A stretch of 33,539 bases of DNA. Source: Octadecabacter sp. (GTDB taxonomy: Bacteria; Pseudomonadota; Alphaproteobacteria; Rhodobacterales; Rhodobacteraceae). Position 1 is the stretch's first letter. Every line of letters begins with the position of its first letter. The position numbers and the translations under genes are program-made. A model generated the notes under the pieces. The model was not told the DNA's origin. It was given only the letters and a program-made list of their open reading frames with translations, and made no database searches. Shown one piece after another: positions 1 to 7,764 of this stretch. The stretch is taken from NCBI GenBank assembly GCA_018608045.1, contig JABBAI010000175.1, forward strand, positions 1 to 33,539. The letters run 5' to 3'.

Positions 1-486
1 TCACGATTTGGGTTTGGTGGCTTTGAACTCAACTCCGATGGCCGCTGGGTGCATCATGCGGATCATGCCCCAATAGATCATCGCCATGAACACGCCGACG
101 TCCACGAAGGCCGTCGTGTCATCAGCGCGCGCGACAGGCCCGCCGATCAGCACGAGCGCCACGAAACCGGCAATCGCGCCCATCACCGCCGCAATCCCCC
201 AACCCGCATATCCATTTTTCGCAAGCAAAGCGGAAATGGGAATAGCCACAAGAAGGGCGGCCCAAGACAACAGCGGCGATGCGATTAGAAGTGCTGTAAG
301 ACCCATAAACGCGTCCGGAACCAGCGGGGGCGTCGTATAAAACGCCATCGCGACGGCCTGAATTAAAAAGCCGAATAACGGGACGATCACCAAAACTGCC
401 AGCGCGCCTGTCGCACCCGGCCAAAAGCTTGCTTTGGCAAATCCACCGGGGTTTGTACGTGCAATCGGAAAACGGGATGTAATCAT
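1..486 (-). CDS. Small four-helix membrane protein of unknown function
   Basis: This 161-residue protein is not one I recognise. It has four hydrophobic stretches, at about residues 24-48, 60-85, 94-117 and 128-146, so it is probably an integral inner-membrane protein with a short basic N-terminus and a Lys-Pro-Lys-Ser tail. I chose the ATG at 486 because it overlaps the tldD stop codon in an ATGA arrangement, which implies translational coupling and membership of the tldD transcript. An open frame continues upstream to 555, but it lies inside tldD and its translation is Arg/Trp-rich and unlike a natural N-terminus. No catalytic motif is visible. The link to TldD is by position only. Confidence 0.75.
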   Translation of the reverse strand: MITSRFPIARTNPGGFAKASFWPGATGALAVLVIVPLFGFLIQAVAMAFYTTPPLVPDAFMGLTALLIASPLLSWAALLVAIPISALLAKNGYAGWGIAAVMGAIAGFVALVLIGGPVARADDTTAFVDVGVFMAMIYWGMIRMMHPAAIGVEFKATKPKS

Positions 487-1904
487 GCAGCCACGCCACC
501 CACCGTAAGACCACCGATCAACAAAGACGGCTGGCCGACGCCCACAGGCACCCATTGGCCTGCCTTGCCGCAGTTGCCGATACCCGGGTCCAGCGCGAGG
601 TCATTGCCGATGCCGCGTATTTGTTTCAGCGCGGTTGCCCCGTCGCCAATCAGGGTCGCGCCTTTGACGGGCGCGCCGACCTGACCGTTTTTAACGCGGT
701 AGGCTTCGGTGCAGCTGAAGACGAATTTCCCGTTGGTGATGTCGACCTGACCGCCACCAAATCCGACCGCATAAATCCCGTCCTTAAGACCTGAGAGCAT
801 ATCTTTGGGGTCATCAGGGCCGTTCAACATATAGGTGTTGGTCATGCGAGGCATGGGGATATGGGCAAAGCTTTCGCGGCGTCCGTTACCAGTGGGCGCA
901 ACACCCATCAGGCGTGCGTTCTGGCGATCTTGCATGAAACCCACAAGCTTGCCGTCCTCGATCAGCACATTCTTACCGCTCGGCGTGCCTTCGTCGTCCA
1001 CCGTGATTGACCCACGGCGATCCGGGATCGTGCCGTCATCCAGCACAGTCACGCCTTTCGCGGCGACCTGTTGGCCCATGAGGCCAGCAAACGCTGACGT
1101 GCCTTTGCGGTTAAAATCGCCCTCAAGCCCGTGGCCGACGGCCTCGTGCAACAAAATTCCTGGCCAACCTGGCCCAAGCAGCACGTCCATCACACCCGCT
1201 GGGGCAGGTTCAGCGTCAAGGTTCACCAATGCGATGCGCAACGCTTCGCGGGCGATGGGCTGCCAATGGGATGGGGATTTCAGGCCGATCAGACCCGCAC
1301 GGCCACCGCCACCCATGCCACCGGATTCGCGCACGCCGTTTTGTTCAACGATGACGCTGATGTTGAGGCGGGACATGGGCCGCGTGTCCGTCACAAGCGT
1401 GCCTTCGGGGCGTAGAATGAAGACCTCTTGGTGGGATGCGGCGAGGGTGGCTGAAACTTGCACGACACGCGGGTCGAGGTCGCGACAGAACGCATCAATT
1501 TCCTTGAGAAGGTCGATCTTGGCAGGAAACGTCGCCTCGGCCATTGGGTCGGCGTCTGTATATAGAACGGTGTTGGTGCGTGGCGGGGCGTCCGCCAATG
1601 TGCCACCTCCCGCCCCAACGGCGAGTTGTGTGGTCGCGACAGCGCGGCGCAAGGCGTTTTCATCAATCGTTGTGGAATGGGCATATCCTGCGACTTCACC
1701 GCGCACTGCCCGCAGGCCGAATCCCTCAGAGGCGTCGTAGCTGGCGGTGCGAATCCGTCCATCATCGAACGACAGCACCTCGGATCGGCGCCGTTCGAGG
1801 AAAAGTTCCCCGTCATCAGCACCATTTGTCGCATCGCGCACCATTGCCAGTGCGCTGTCTTGGTCCAAATTCGTCTCAAACGGGCGGAATGGATCGTTGC
1901 TCAT
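483..1904 (-). CDS. tldD: Metalloprotease TldD
   Basis: This 473-residue protein is of the usual length for TldD, the zinc-dependent partner of PmbA (TldE). In studied bacteria the pair matures microcin B17, degrades the CcdA antitoxin and acts as a general peptidase on unfolded peptides in the cytosol. The signature HEAVGHGLEGD lies at about residues 253-263 and supplies the HExxxH zinc site (H253, E254, H258). The start at 1904 follows an AGGAAA-type ribosome site and opens with MSNDPFRPF; a longer in-frame ATG at 1958 is less convincing. It is divergent from the cytochrome oxidase cluster and coupled by ATGA to a membrane protein downstream. pmbA is not in the window. Confidence 0.95.
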   Translation of the reverse strand: MSNDPFRPFETNLDQDSALAMVRDATNGADDGELFLERRRSEVLSFDDGRIRTASYDASEGFGLRAVRGEVAGYAHSTTIDENALRRAVATTQLAVGAGGGTLADAPPRTNTVLYTDADPMAEATFPAKIDLLKEIDAFCRDLDPRVVQVSATLAASHQEVFILRPEGTLVTDTRPMSRLNISVIVEQNGVRESGGMGGGGRAGLIGLKSPSHWQPIAREALRIALVNLDAEPAPAGVMDVLLGPGWPGILLHEAVGHGLEGDFNRKGTSAFAGLMGQQVAAKGVTVLDDGTIPDRRGSITVDDEGTPSGKNVLIEDGKLVGFMQDRQNARLMGVAPTGNGRRESFAHIPMPRMTNTYMLNGPDDPKDMLSGLKDGIYAVGFGGGQVDITNGKFVFSCTEAYRVKNGQVGAPVKGATLIGDGATALKQIRGIGNDLALDPGIGNCGKAGQWVPVGVGQPSLLIGGLTVGGVAA

Positions 1905-1965
1905 GAGGGTTTCCTGACTGGAATGTTTGTTTTGGTTCAAAAAGCGACCCTTTGACACGGCCAGA

Positions 1966-1983
1966 TTGCTTGAGTTGCTTGAA
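1966..1983. repeat. Tandem 9-base direct repeat in the tldD/coxB divergent region
   Basis: TTGCTTGAG is followed at once by TTGCTTGAA. A TTGACA hexamer, a perfect match to the -35 consensus, lies just upstream at 1952-1957, but no good -10 hexamer follows at 16-18 bases. The repeat sits between the two divergent genes and before the small ORF at 1994, so it may be an activator or repressor site, or part of the promoter for the oxidase operon. Only the repetition is observed; a regulatory role is inferred. Confidence 0.35.
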
Positions 1984-1993
1984 AGGATATGGG

Positions 1994-2080
1994 ATGAGCA
2001 ACGGTGAATACAACGGGATTCCGTCTACGGGCCTGTTGAAGGGAATTGTCGACAGCGCGAAGCCCGCGCTCACTCACTAA
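1994..2080 (+). CDS. Possible 28-residue small protein or leader peptide before coxB
   Basis: An ATG-to-TAA frame encodes 28 residues beginning MSNGEYNGIPS and ending KPALTH. It is preceded by GAAAGGATATGGG, whose AAAGGA is well placed as a ribosome site. It stops nine bases before the ATG of coxB. Most codons end in G or C, as in the neighbouring genes. It has no signal peptide or membrane helix; the middle (GLLKGIVDSAK) could form a short amphipathic helix. I do not recognise it. It may be a regulatory leader peptide, a small oxidase-associated protein or a chance frame. Confidence 0.5.
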   Translation: MSNGEYNGIPSTGLLKGIVDSAKPALTH

Positions 2081-2089
2081 GGGATAGAT

Positions 2090-2950
2090 ATGCAAATGAT
2101 GACTGTTGCAAAACGTCTTGGCCTCGCTGCTGGTGCGGCTGTTATGGCGCAAACGGCTGTGGCCCAAACTGCACTCGAAGATCTGGAAATTGTCGGTGCA
2201 CCAACACCCGGCGCGACAGGGTTTCAGCCTGCTGCAACGGAATTGATGCGCGACCTTGTGTGGCTTGATGGGTTCTTGCTGGTGATCATCACGATCATTT
2301 CGCTGTTCGTGACCGGCCTGATGGCATGGTGCGTGTTGCGCTTTAACGCCAAGCGTAACCCTGAGGCCGCGACATTCACCCACAACTCCCCGTTGGAAGT
2401 TGCATGGACGATTGTCCCGATCGTGATCCTTGTCTTTATCGGCGCGTTTTCTTTGCCCATTCTGTTCAAGCAGCAGGAAATCCCTGAGGGCGACATCAAT
2501 ATCTCTGTGACGGGATACCAGTGGTTCTGGTCCTATGAATATACAGATGAGAACGTGTTCTTTGAAAGCTACATGATCGGCTACAACGAGGGTAACCTGA
2601 ACGATGACATCATCGCGCAGCTTGAAGAGGCCGGTTATTCAGAAGATGAATTCCGCCTTGCCACAGACACAGCCGTTGTGGTGCCAGTCGGTGCGACTGT
2701 CGTTATGACAATCACCGGCGCTGACGTGATCCATTCCTGGACGATCCCTTCCTTTGGTGTGAAGCAGGATGCGGTACCAGGTCGTTTTGCCCAACTTTGG
2801 TTTAGCGCCGAACGCGAAGGCATTTACTTTGGCCAGTGTTCCGAGCTTTGCGGCAAAGACCACGCCTACATGCCGATCACAGTTAAGGTCGTTGACCCAG
2901 CCGTTTACGAAGAATGGCTTGCAGGCGCGAAAGAAGAATTCCCAGCGTAA
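2090..2950 (+). CDS. ctaC: Cytochrome c oxidase subunit II
   Basis: This is subunit II (coxB/ctaC, 286 residues) of an aa3-type oxidase, which takes electrons from cytochrome c through the binuclear CuA centre on the periplasmic side. It has a signal-like segment ending near AVAQT (residue 26), two membrane helices at about 56-84 and 105-126, and the aromatic electron-entry motif YQWFWSYEY (143-151). All CuA ligands are present: H215, C250, E252, C254, H258 and M261. In-frame ATGs also occur at 2096 and 2099, so the exact start is uncertain by three codons. It leads the cluster ctaC-ctaB-small protein-ctaG-ctaE. The cupredoxin domain carries an acidic insertion at about 165-190. Confidence 0.97.
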   Translation: MQMMTVAKRLGLAAGAAVMAQTAVAQTALEDLEIVGAPTPGATGFQPAATELMRDLVWLDGFLLVIITIISLFVTGLMAWCVLRFNAKRNPEAATFTHNSPLEVAWTIVPIVILVFIGAFSLPILFKQQEIPEGDINISVTGYQWFWSYEYTDENVFFESYMIGYNEGNLNDDIIAQLEEAGYSEDEFRLATDTAVVVPVGATVVMTITGADVIHSWTIPSFGVKQDAVPGRFAQLWFSAEREGIYFGQCSELCGKDHAYMPITVKVVDPAVYEEWLAGAKEEFPA

Positions 2951-2988
2951 GCTCTGGGGCTTTTCCCCTTCATCCCGCGAGGATCGAA

Positions 2989-3945
2989 ATGACTGACGCG
3001 ACAAATCAGACGCAGGCAGCGGCCACCCAAACGGGTGAGGCACAGATGGGCGATTATTATGCCCTGATGAAGCCGCGCGTGATGCAATTGGTGGTGTTCA
3101 CAGCCCTTGTCGGTCTGTTGGTCGCGCCAACGGGTGTGAACCCGTTTATCGGCTTTGTTGCTATTTTATGCATTGCTGTGGGCGCTGGCGCGTCTGGTGC
3201 GTTGAACATGTGGTGGGATGCTGACATCGATTCCATCATGAAACGCACAGCCAATCGCCCCATCCCGTCGGGTGCAGTAGCACCGGGCGAAGCGCTGGGC
3301 ATTGGTCTTGGCCTGTCCGGCTTTGCGATTGTGCTGCTGTTCTTGGCAACGAACGCTTTGGCTGCTGGATTGCTCGCTTTCACGATCTTTTTCTACGCTG
3401 TGGTCTATTCCATGTGGCTCAAACGCTCCACGCCGCAGAACATTGTCATCGGTGGCGCCGCGGGTGCGTTTCCTCCGATGATTGGTTGGGCGGTCGCGAC
3501 GGGGTCTGTGTCCATCGAAAGCATTTTGATGTTTGGCCTGATCTTCATGTGGACGCCGCCCCATTTTTGGGCGTTGGCCCTGTTCGTGAAATCTGATTAC
3601 GGCGATGCGGGTGTTCCGATGTTGACGGAAACCCACGGCCGCAAGGTCACGCGCAATCATATCCTCGCGTATTGCGTGCCGCTGGTAGTTGTCGCGCTGT
3701 GGCTTGGTTTCACATCTATTGGTGGCCCATTCTACCTGCTCGTGGCTGTCGCGCTGAACATCTGGTTCCTGAAAGGGTGCTATGACATCTGGACTCGCAC
3801 AGACGCCGATTCAGACGCCGACAATCACGCTGTTGAAAAGCACACCTTCAAAGTGTCGCTGTATTATCTTTTCGGCCATTTCGGTGCGCTGATGATCGAG
3901 GCGCTGTTGCGCGCCAATGGTCTCACTGCATGGGCGGGGTGGTAA
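2989..3945 (+). CDS. ctaB: Protoheme IX farnesyltransferase (haem O synthase)
   Basis: A 318-residue polytopic membrane enzyme of the UbiA prenyltransferase family. CtaB farnesylates haem b to haem O, the precursor of haem A for oxidase subunit I. The two Asp-rich, Mg-pyrophosphate-binding motifs are visible: N73-x3-D77-x3-D81 in NMWWDADIDSIMKR, and D203-Y-G-D206 later. Seven to nine hydrophobic helices follow a polar, Gln/Ala/Thr-rich N-terminus of about 20 residues. The ATG at 2989 follows a GAGG ribosome site; the longer in-frame start at 2914 lies inside ctaC and is rejected. It is 38 bases downstream of ctaC and 3 bases before the next gene. Confidence 0.96.
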   Translation: MTDATNQTQAAATQTGEAQMGDYYALMKPRVMQLVVFTALVGLLVAPTGVNPFIGFVAILCIAVGAGASGALNMWWDADIDSIMKRTANRPIPSGAVAPGEALGIGLGLSGFAIVLLFLATNALAAGLLAFTIFFYAVVYSMWLKRSTPQNIVIGGAAGAFPPMIGWAVATGSVSIESILMFGLIFMWTPPHFWALALFVKSDYGDAGVPMLTETHGRKVTRNHILAYCVPLVVVALWLGFTSIGGPFYLLVAVALNIWFLKGCYDIWTRTDADSDADNHAVEKHTFKVSLYYLFGHFGALMIEALLRANGLTAWAGW

Positions 3946-3948
3946 ATC

Positions 3949-4197
3949 ATGGCGATTAAAGTCGAACATGAAATCCACACGCGCCGCAAAGGCCGCAACA
4001 CGGGCGTGTTCCTGTTGTTGCTTGGCATGATCGGCATTGTGTTTGGTCTGACCGTGGTAAAGGTTCTTGGCCTGACAGACATTCGCCAGATGGAAAAATT
4101 TGATCACGTGGCGCGCCCCGCCCTTGAACCCGGCGCCCTAGAAGCCGCCGAACGCCGCGCCGCTGAAATCGCAGCTGAAGCGGAGGCCAACCAATGA
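3949..4197 (+). CDS. Small one-helix membrane protein of the oxidase assembly cluster (CoxF-like)
   Basis: An 82-residue protein with a basic N-terminus (HTRRKGR), one membrane helix at about residues 19-41, and an Ala/Glu-rich, probably helical C-terminus. Proteins of this size and layout sit between ctaB and ctaG in many alphaproteobacteria and are often called CoxF or left hypothetical. A role in cytochrome oxidase assembly is inferred from position only. It begins 3 bases after ctaB and its stop overlaps the ctaG start as ATGA, so the genes are likely translationally coupled. No metal or haem ligands are apparent. Confidence 0.85.
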   Translation: MAIKVEHEIHTRRKGRNTGVFLLLLGMIGIVFGLTVVKVLGLTDIRQMEKFDHVARPALEPGALEAAERRAAEIAAEAEANQ

Positions 4198-4796
4198 GCA
4201 TGAACCCCTTCAATCGCATCCCAGAAGGCCCCAACCGCACAGCCGCCCAAGCCGTAAGCGTTGTGTTTCTGATGGGCGCTTTGTCGTGGGCATCCGTCCC
4301 GTTTTATGACTGGTTTTGCCGCGTCACAGGATTTGGTGGCGTGACGAACGTCGCATCGACAGGGTCCGACACAATTCTGGATCAAACCATGACGGTGCGG
4401 TTCGAATCCTCGCTTGCGCGCGACATGCCTTGGACGTTCAAGCCCGTGCAGCGCGAAATGGAAGCCCGCATCGGGGAAACTGTTCTCGCGTTTTATGAGG
4501 CCACGAACCCGACCGATGAACCCATCGCCGGGTCCGCGTCCTACAACGTCGCCCCCTACGAGGCAGGGAAATTCTTCGACAAGATCGATTGCTTTTGTTT
4601 TGAAGAACAAGTCCTGCAACCGGGTGAGACGATCAACATGCCCGTCACCTTTTATGTCGACCCCGCGATTGTGGACGACTATGAGGGCAAATATATCCAC
4701 ACGATTACTTTAGGCTATACATTCCACCGCAATGATTTGCCCGAAGACATCGACCAAGCGGCACTGTCCACGCCGACCGTTACAGACCTGAACTAA
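4194..4796 (+). CDS. ctaG: Cytochrome c oxidase assembly protein CtaG (Cox11 type)
   Basis: A 200-residue, membrane-anchored copper chaperone of the Cox11 family, which delivers copper to the CuB site of oxidase subunit I from the periplasmic side. A short cytoplasmic N-terminus is followed by one helix (about residues 16-36), then FYDWFCRVTGFGG, including the conserved C42, and an immunoglobulin-like domain with the copper motif CFCF (C133 and C135). The start overlaps the stop of the preceding small protein. It is not the unrelated multi-helix Caa3-type CtaG. The gene lies immediately before subunit III. Confidence 0.96.
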   Translation: MSMNPFNRIPEGPNRTAAQAVSVVFLMGALSWASVPFYDWFCRVTGFGGVTNVASTGSDTILDQTMTVRFESSLARDMPWTFKPVQREMEARIGETVLAFYEATNPTDEPIAGSASYNVAPYEAGKFFDKIDCFCFEEQVLQPGETINMPVTFYVDPAIVDDYEGKYIHTITLGYTFHRNDLPEDIDQAALSTPTVTDLN

Positions 4797-4823
4797 GACC
4801 AATACCTTAAGGGAACCGAAGCC

Positions 4824-5627
4824 ATGGCCCACGAAAAGAACCACGATTACCACATTCTGCCACCATCAATCTGGCCTCTCATGACAGGCGTTGCCGTCTT
4901 CGTCATGTTGTTTGGCGGCGTGCTCTGGATGGACAGCAACGACAACCCTTACCTGTTCTTGATGGGTTTGATCGGCGTCTTGTACTGCATGTACGCATGG
5001 TGGGCTGAGGTAATCGTCGAAAGCCATCAGGGCGATCACACGCCCGTTGTCCGCATCGGCCTGCGTTATGGTTTCATCATGTTCATCATGTCCGAAGTCA
5101 TGTTCTTTGCCGCATGGTTCTGGTCATTTTTCAAGCACGCGATGTACCCGATGGGTCCGCAATCACCTGCTATTGACGGTGTTTTCCCGCCTGCTGGCAT
5201 CGAAACGTTTGACCCATGGCACCTACCGCTGATCAACACATTGATTTTGCTGTGTTCCGGTGCTGCCGCGACGTGGGCGCACCACGCACTTGTCCATGAA
5301 GACAACCGCCAAGACGTTAAAACCGGTCTGCTTCTTGCAGTGATCCTCGGTGTGATCTTTACGGGTTTCCAAGCCTATGAATATAGCCACGCGGCCTTCG
5401 GGTTTGCTGGCAACATCTATGGCGCGAACTTCTTTATGGCGACGGGTTTCCACGGCTTCCACGTTGTGATCGGCACGATCTTCTTGTTCGTGTGTTATCT
5501 GCGTGTGCGCCGCAATCACTTCAGCGCGGAAAAGCACATCGGTTTTGAAGCCGCGGCTTGGTACTGGCACTTCGTTGATGTGGTCTGGCTGTTTCTGTTC
5601 GCCGCCGTCTACGTCTGGGGTCAGTAA
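4824..5627 (+). CDS. ctaE: Cytochrome c oxidase subunit III
   Basis: This is subunit III (coxC/ctaE, 267 residues) with the usual seven membrane helices. It stabilises turnover of subunit I and aids proton uptake into the D-channel. The segment [20 protein letters not shown] carries the conserved membrane glutamate (E91). The helix near [11 protein letters not shown]-like residues 180-200 and the C-terminal [14 protein letters not shown] are typical. A GGGAA ribosome site precedes the ATG. It ends the ctaC-ctaB-ctaG-ctaE block and is followed by a strong intrinsic terminator. The subunit I gene is absent, as is common in relatives where ctaD lies elsewhere. Confidence 0.97.
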   Translation: MAHEKNHDYHILPPSIWPLMTGVAVFVMLFGGVLWMDSNDNPYLFLMGLIGVLYCMYAWWAEVIVESHQGDHTPVVRIGLRYGFIMFIMSEVMFFAAWFWSFFKHAMYPMGPQSPAIDGVFPPAGIETFDPWHLPLINTLILLCSGAAATWAHHALVHEDNRQDVKTGLLLAVILGVIFTGFQAYEYSHAAFGFAGNIYGANFFMATGFHGFHVVIGTIFLFVCYLRVRRNHFSAEKHIGFEAAAWYWHFVDVVWLFLFAAVYVWGQ

Positions 5628-5661
5628 GTCACCTTGACCTAGGCCACGCGACACGACAAAC

Positions 5662-5698
5662 CGCGCGGAGGGGTAACCCTTCGCGCGTTTTCTATTTT
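5662..5698 (+). terminator. Rho-independent terminator after ctaE
   Basis: An 11-base-pair stem (5662-5672 pairing with 5677-5687, one G-U pair) closes a GTAA loop, which is a GNRA-type tetraloop in RNA, and runs directly into TTTTCTATTTT. This is a textbook intrinsic terminator. It separates the oxidase operon from SURF1, which starts a few bases later; SURF1 and thrC may therefore depend on read-through or on a promoter I cannot identify. Confidence 0.88.
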
Positions 5699-5705
5699 GG
5701 GGCTT

Positions 5706-6374
5706 ATGATGCGGAAATCACTCTTTCCATTGGTGATTGGCCTTGGTGGCCTCGCCATACTTTTCTATCTCGCATTCTGGCAGCTGGATCGCCTGGAATG
5801 GAAACAAGGCGTTTTGGCTGACATCGACGCGCGCCTTGCGGCTGAACCTGTGCCGCTTCCGGCGCAGGTGGACCCTGAGACGGACAATTACCTAACGGTG
5901 ATCATGCAAGGTGCGGCCACAGGCGAAGAAATCCGGTTCCTCGATTCAGGGACGGCGGCTGGTACTGGCCACCATATTATCTCAGCCTTTGTGGTTGAGG
6001 GGGGGCGTCGTGTGATGCTCGACCAAGGATTGTTGCCACTTTACGCGGAGGAGGTCGCGCCCTTTACCGGCGAGGTCACCGTTCAGGGCAACCTGATCTG
6101 GCCCGACGATATCTCAGATCAAGCGCCCGAGGGTGATGAGTGGTATGCCCGCGACGTCGCCGCCATGGCGCAAGTGTTGAACACGGAACCTGTGCTGGTC
6201 GTGCTGGCGGCTGCTTCGCAATATGATGATCGTTTGACGCCATTGGCCGTGGACACCCGCAACATTAAGAACGACCATCTTGAATATGCGATCACATGGT
6301 TCTTGTTGGCTGTGGTTTGGATGTCGATGACCATTTTCTATGTGACGCGATCTATGTGTGCGAAGGAAGACTGA
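5706..6374 (+). CDS. SURF1 family cytochrome oxidase assembly protein
   Basis: A 222-residue protein with the SURF1 layout: an N-terminal helix (about residues 6-24), the motif FWQLDRLEWK just after it, a periplasmic domain, and a C-terminal helix preceded by NDHLEYAITWF, the most conserved SURF1 signature. SURF1 helps insert haem A into subunit I of the aa3 oxidase. ATGs occur at 5706 and 5709; the second is better spaced from the GGGG at 5699-5702. It follows the terminator after ctaE and ends one base before thrC, so it may be co-transcribed with thrC. Confidence 0.93.
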   Translation: MMRKSLFPLVIGLGGLAILFYLAFWQLDRLEWKQGVLADIDARLAAEPVPLPAQVDPETDNYLTVIMQGAATGEEIRFLDSGTAAGTGHHIISAFVVEGGRRVMLDQGLLPLYAEEVAPFTGEVTVQGNLIWPDDISDQAPEGDEWYARDVAAMAQVLNTEPVLVVLAAASQYDDRLTPLAVDTRNIKNDHLEYAITWFLLAVVWMSMTIFYVTRSMCAKED

Positions 6375-6375
6375 T

Positions 6376-7764
6376 ATGAAATATGTATCAACCCGTGGGA
6401 CTGCCCCTGAACTGACGTTTGAACAGGCGATGATGACGGGCCTTGCGCGCGACGGTGGGCTGTATGTGCCTGATGTGATCCCAACGCTGACCCACGAACA
6501 GATCGCGGACATGGCAGGCCAGTCGTATGAGGAAATTGCGTTTACCGTGATGCGCCCGTTCATTGGTGACACATTCACGGATGATGAATTTCGCGGGCTG
6601 ATCGAGACGGCCTATTCGGGATTCCGCCACGCAGCGCGTGCGCCGATCAAACAGCTTGATAGCAACCATTTCCTGATGGAACTGTTCCACGGTCCGACGC
6701 TGGCGTTCAAAGACTTCGCGATGCAGTTGATCGGCCAGATGTTCCAAGCGTCGCTGACCCGTTCCGGCAAGCGCATCACGATTGTCGGTGCCACATCCGG
6801 TGACACAGGATCCGCCGCGATTGAGGCGTTTCGTGGTTTGAAAAACGTCGATGTGTTTATTCTATACCCTCATGGACGCGTGTCCGAAGTGCAGCGCCGC
6901 CAGATGACGACGCCCACGGAATCCAATGTTCACGCGCTGGCGATGGACGGTGATTTCGATGATTGCCAAGCGGCGCTGAAGGATATGTTCAACGATTTTG
7001 ATTTCCGTGACGGGGTGAATCTGGCGGGTGTAAATTCTATCAACTGGGGCCGTGTTTTGGCGCAGGTGGTGTATTTCTTCAGCTCTGCTGTGTCCGTCGG
7101 TGCGCCAGCGCGTCGTGTGAATTTCACAGTGCCTACGGGTAACTTTGGCGACATCTTTGCAGGCTACATCGCCAAGCGGATGGGGCTGCCGATTGATCAA
7201 TTGGTGATCGCGACGAACCAGAACGATATTTTGCACCGCACGCTTCAAACGGGTGCGCAGACCAAAGAAGGCGTGACGCCGTCCATCAGCCCGTCCATGG
7301 ACATCCAAGTGTCGTCCAACTTTGAACGTGCGTTGTTTGAAGCCTATGGGCGCGACGGCGCAACAGTGGCCGCGCAGATGGATGAACTGAAATCCAAAGG
7401 CGCGTTCACCATCAGCCAAGGCGCCATCGACATGCTGCGCGGCACCTTCGCCTCCGGCCGCGCGAGCGAGGATGAAACCTACGCTGCCATCACTGACGAA
7501 CTTACGCGGTCGGGCGAATTGCTGTGTCCGCATTCAGCCGTCGGTGTCAAAGTCGCCGATGATTTCCAATCCGCCACCCCGATGATCACGCTGGCCACCG
7601 CCCATCCTGCGAAATTCCCCGCAGCGGTGGAACAGGCGACAGGCCAGCACCCCCCATTGCCGCCACACATGGCCGACTTGTATGACCGCGATGAACGCGT
7701 CACGCGGGTCGCCAACGACATGGTCGCCCTTCAAACTCTTATCAAGGAGCGGATCGCCAAGTGA
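6376..7764 (+). CDS. thrC: Threonine synthase
   Basis: A 462-residue PLP enzyme converting O-phosphohomoserine to threonine and phosphate. The N-terminus (MKYVSTRG, then DGGLYVP) is characteristic of the bacterial long form. The PLP lysine lies in GPTLAFKDFAMQ (K112), and SGDTGSAAIEAF and the phosphate-binding PTGNFGD follow. AAGGA precedes the ATG; an upstream in-frame ATG at 6358 lies within SURF1 and is less likely. The stop overlaps the next start as GTGA. Its place beside oxidase assembly genes is a known alphaproteobacterial arrangement and does not imply a shared function. Confidence 0.96.
   Translation: MKYVSTRGTAPELTFEQAMMTGLARDGGLYVPDVIPTLTHEQIADMAGQSYEEIAFTVMRPFIGDTFTDDEFRGLIETAYSGFRHAARAPIKQLDSNHFLMELFHGPTLAFKDFAMQLIGQMFQASLTRSGKRITIVGATSGDTGSAAIEAFRGLKNVDVFILYPHGRVSEVQRRQMTTPTESNVHALAMDGDFDDCQAALKDMFNDFDFRDGVNLAGVNSINWGRVLAQVVYFFSSAVSVGAPARRVNFTVPTGNFGDIFAGYIAKRMGLPIDQLVIATNQNDILHRTLQTGAQTKEGVTPSISPSMDIQVSSNFERALFEAYGRDGATVAAQMDELKSKGAFTISQGAIDMLRGTFASGRASEDETYAAITDELTRSGELLCPHSAVGVKVADDFQSATPMITLATAHPAKFPAAVEQATGQHPPLPPHMADLYDRDERVTRVANDMVALQTLIKERIAK

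Noticed and set aside
835-1740. A 301-codon open frame on the plus strand opposite tldD
   Set aside because: It lies entirely antisense to a clear tldD gene. The translation is rich in Ser, Pro and Arg with no recognisable domain, as expected for a shadow frame in GC-rich DNA.
6862-7533. A 223-codon minus-strand open frame opposite thrC
   Set aside because: It is antisense to thrC, which has all its active-site motifs. The translation is Arg/His-rich and unlike a folded protein.
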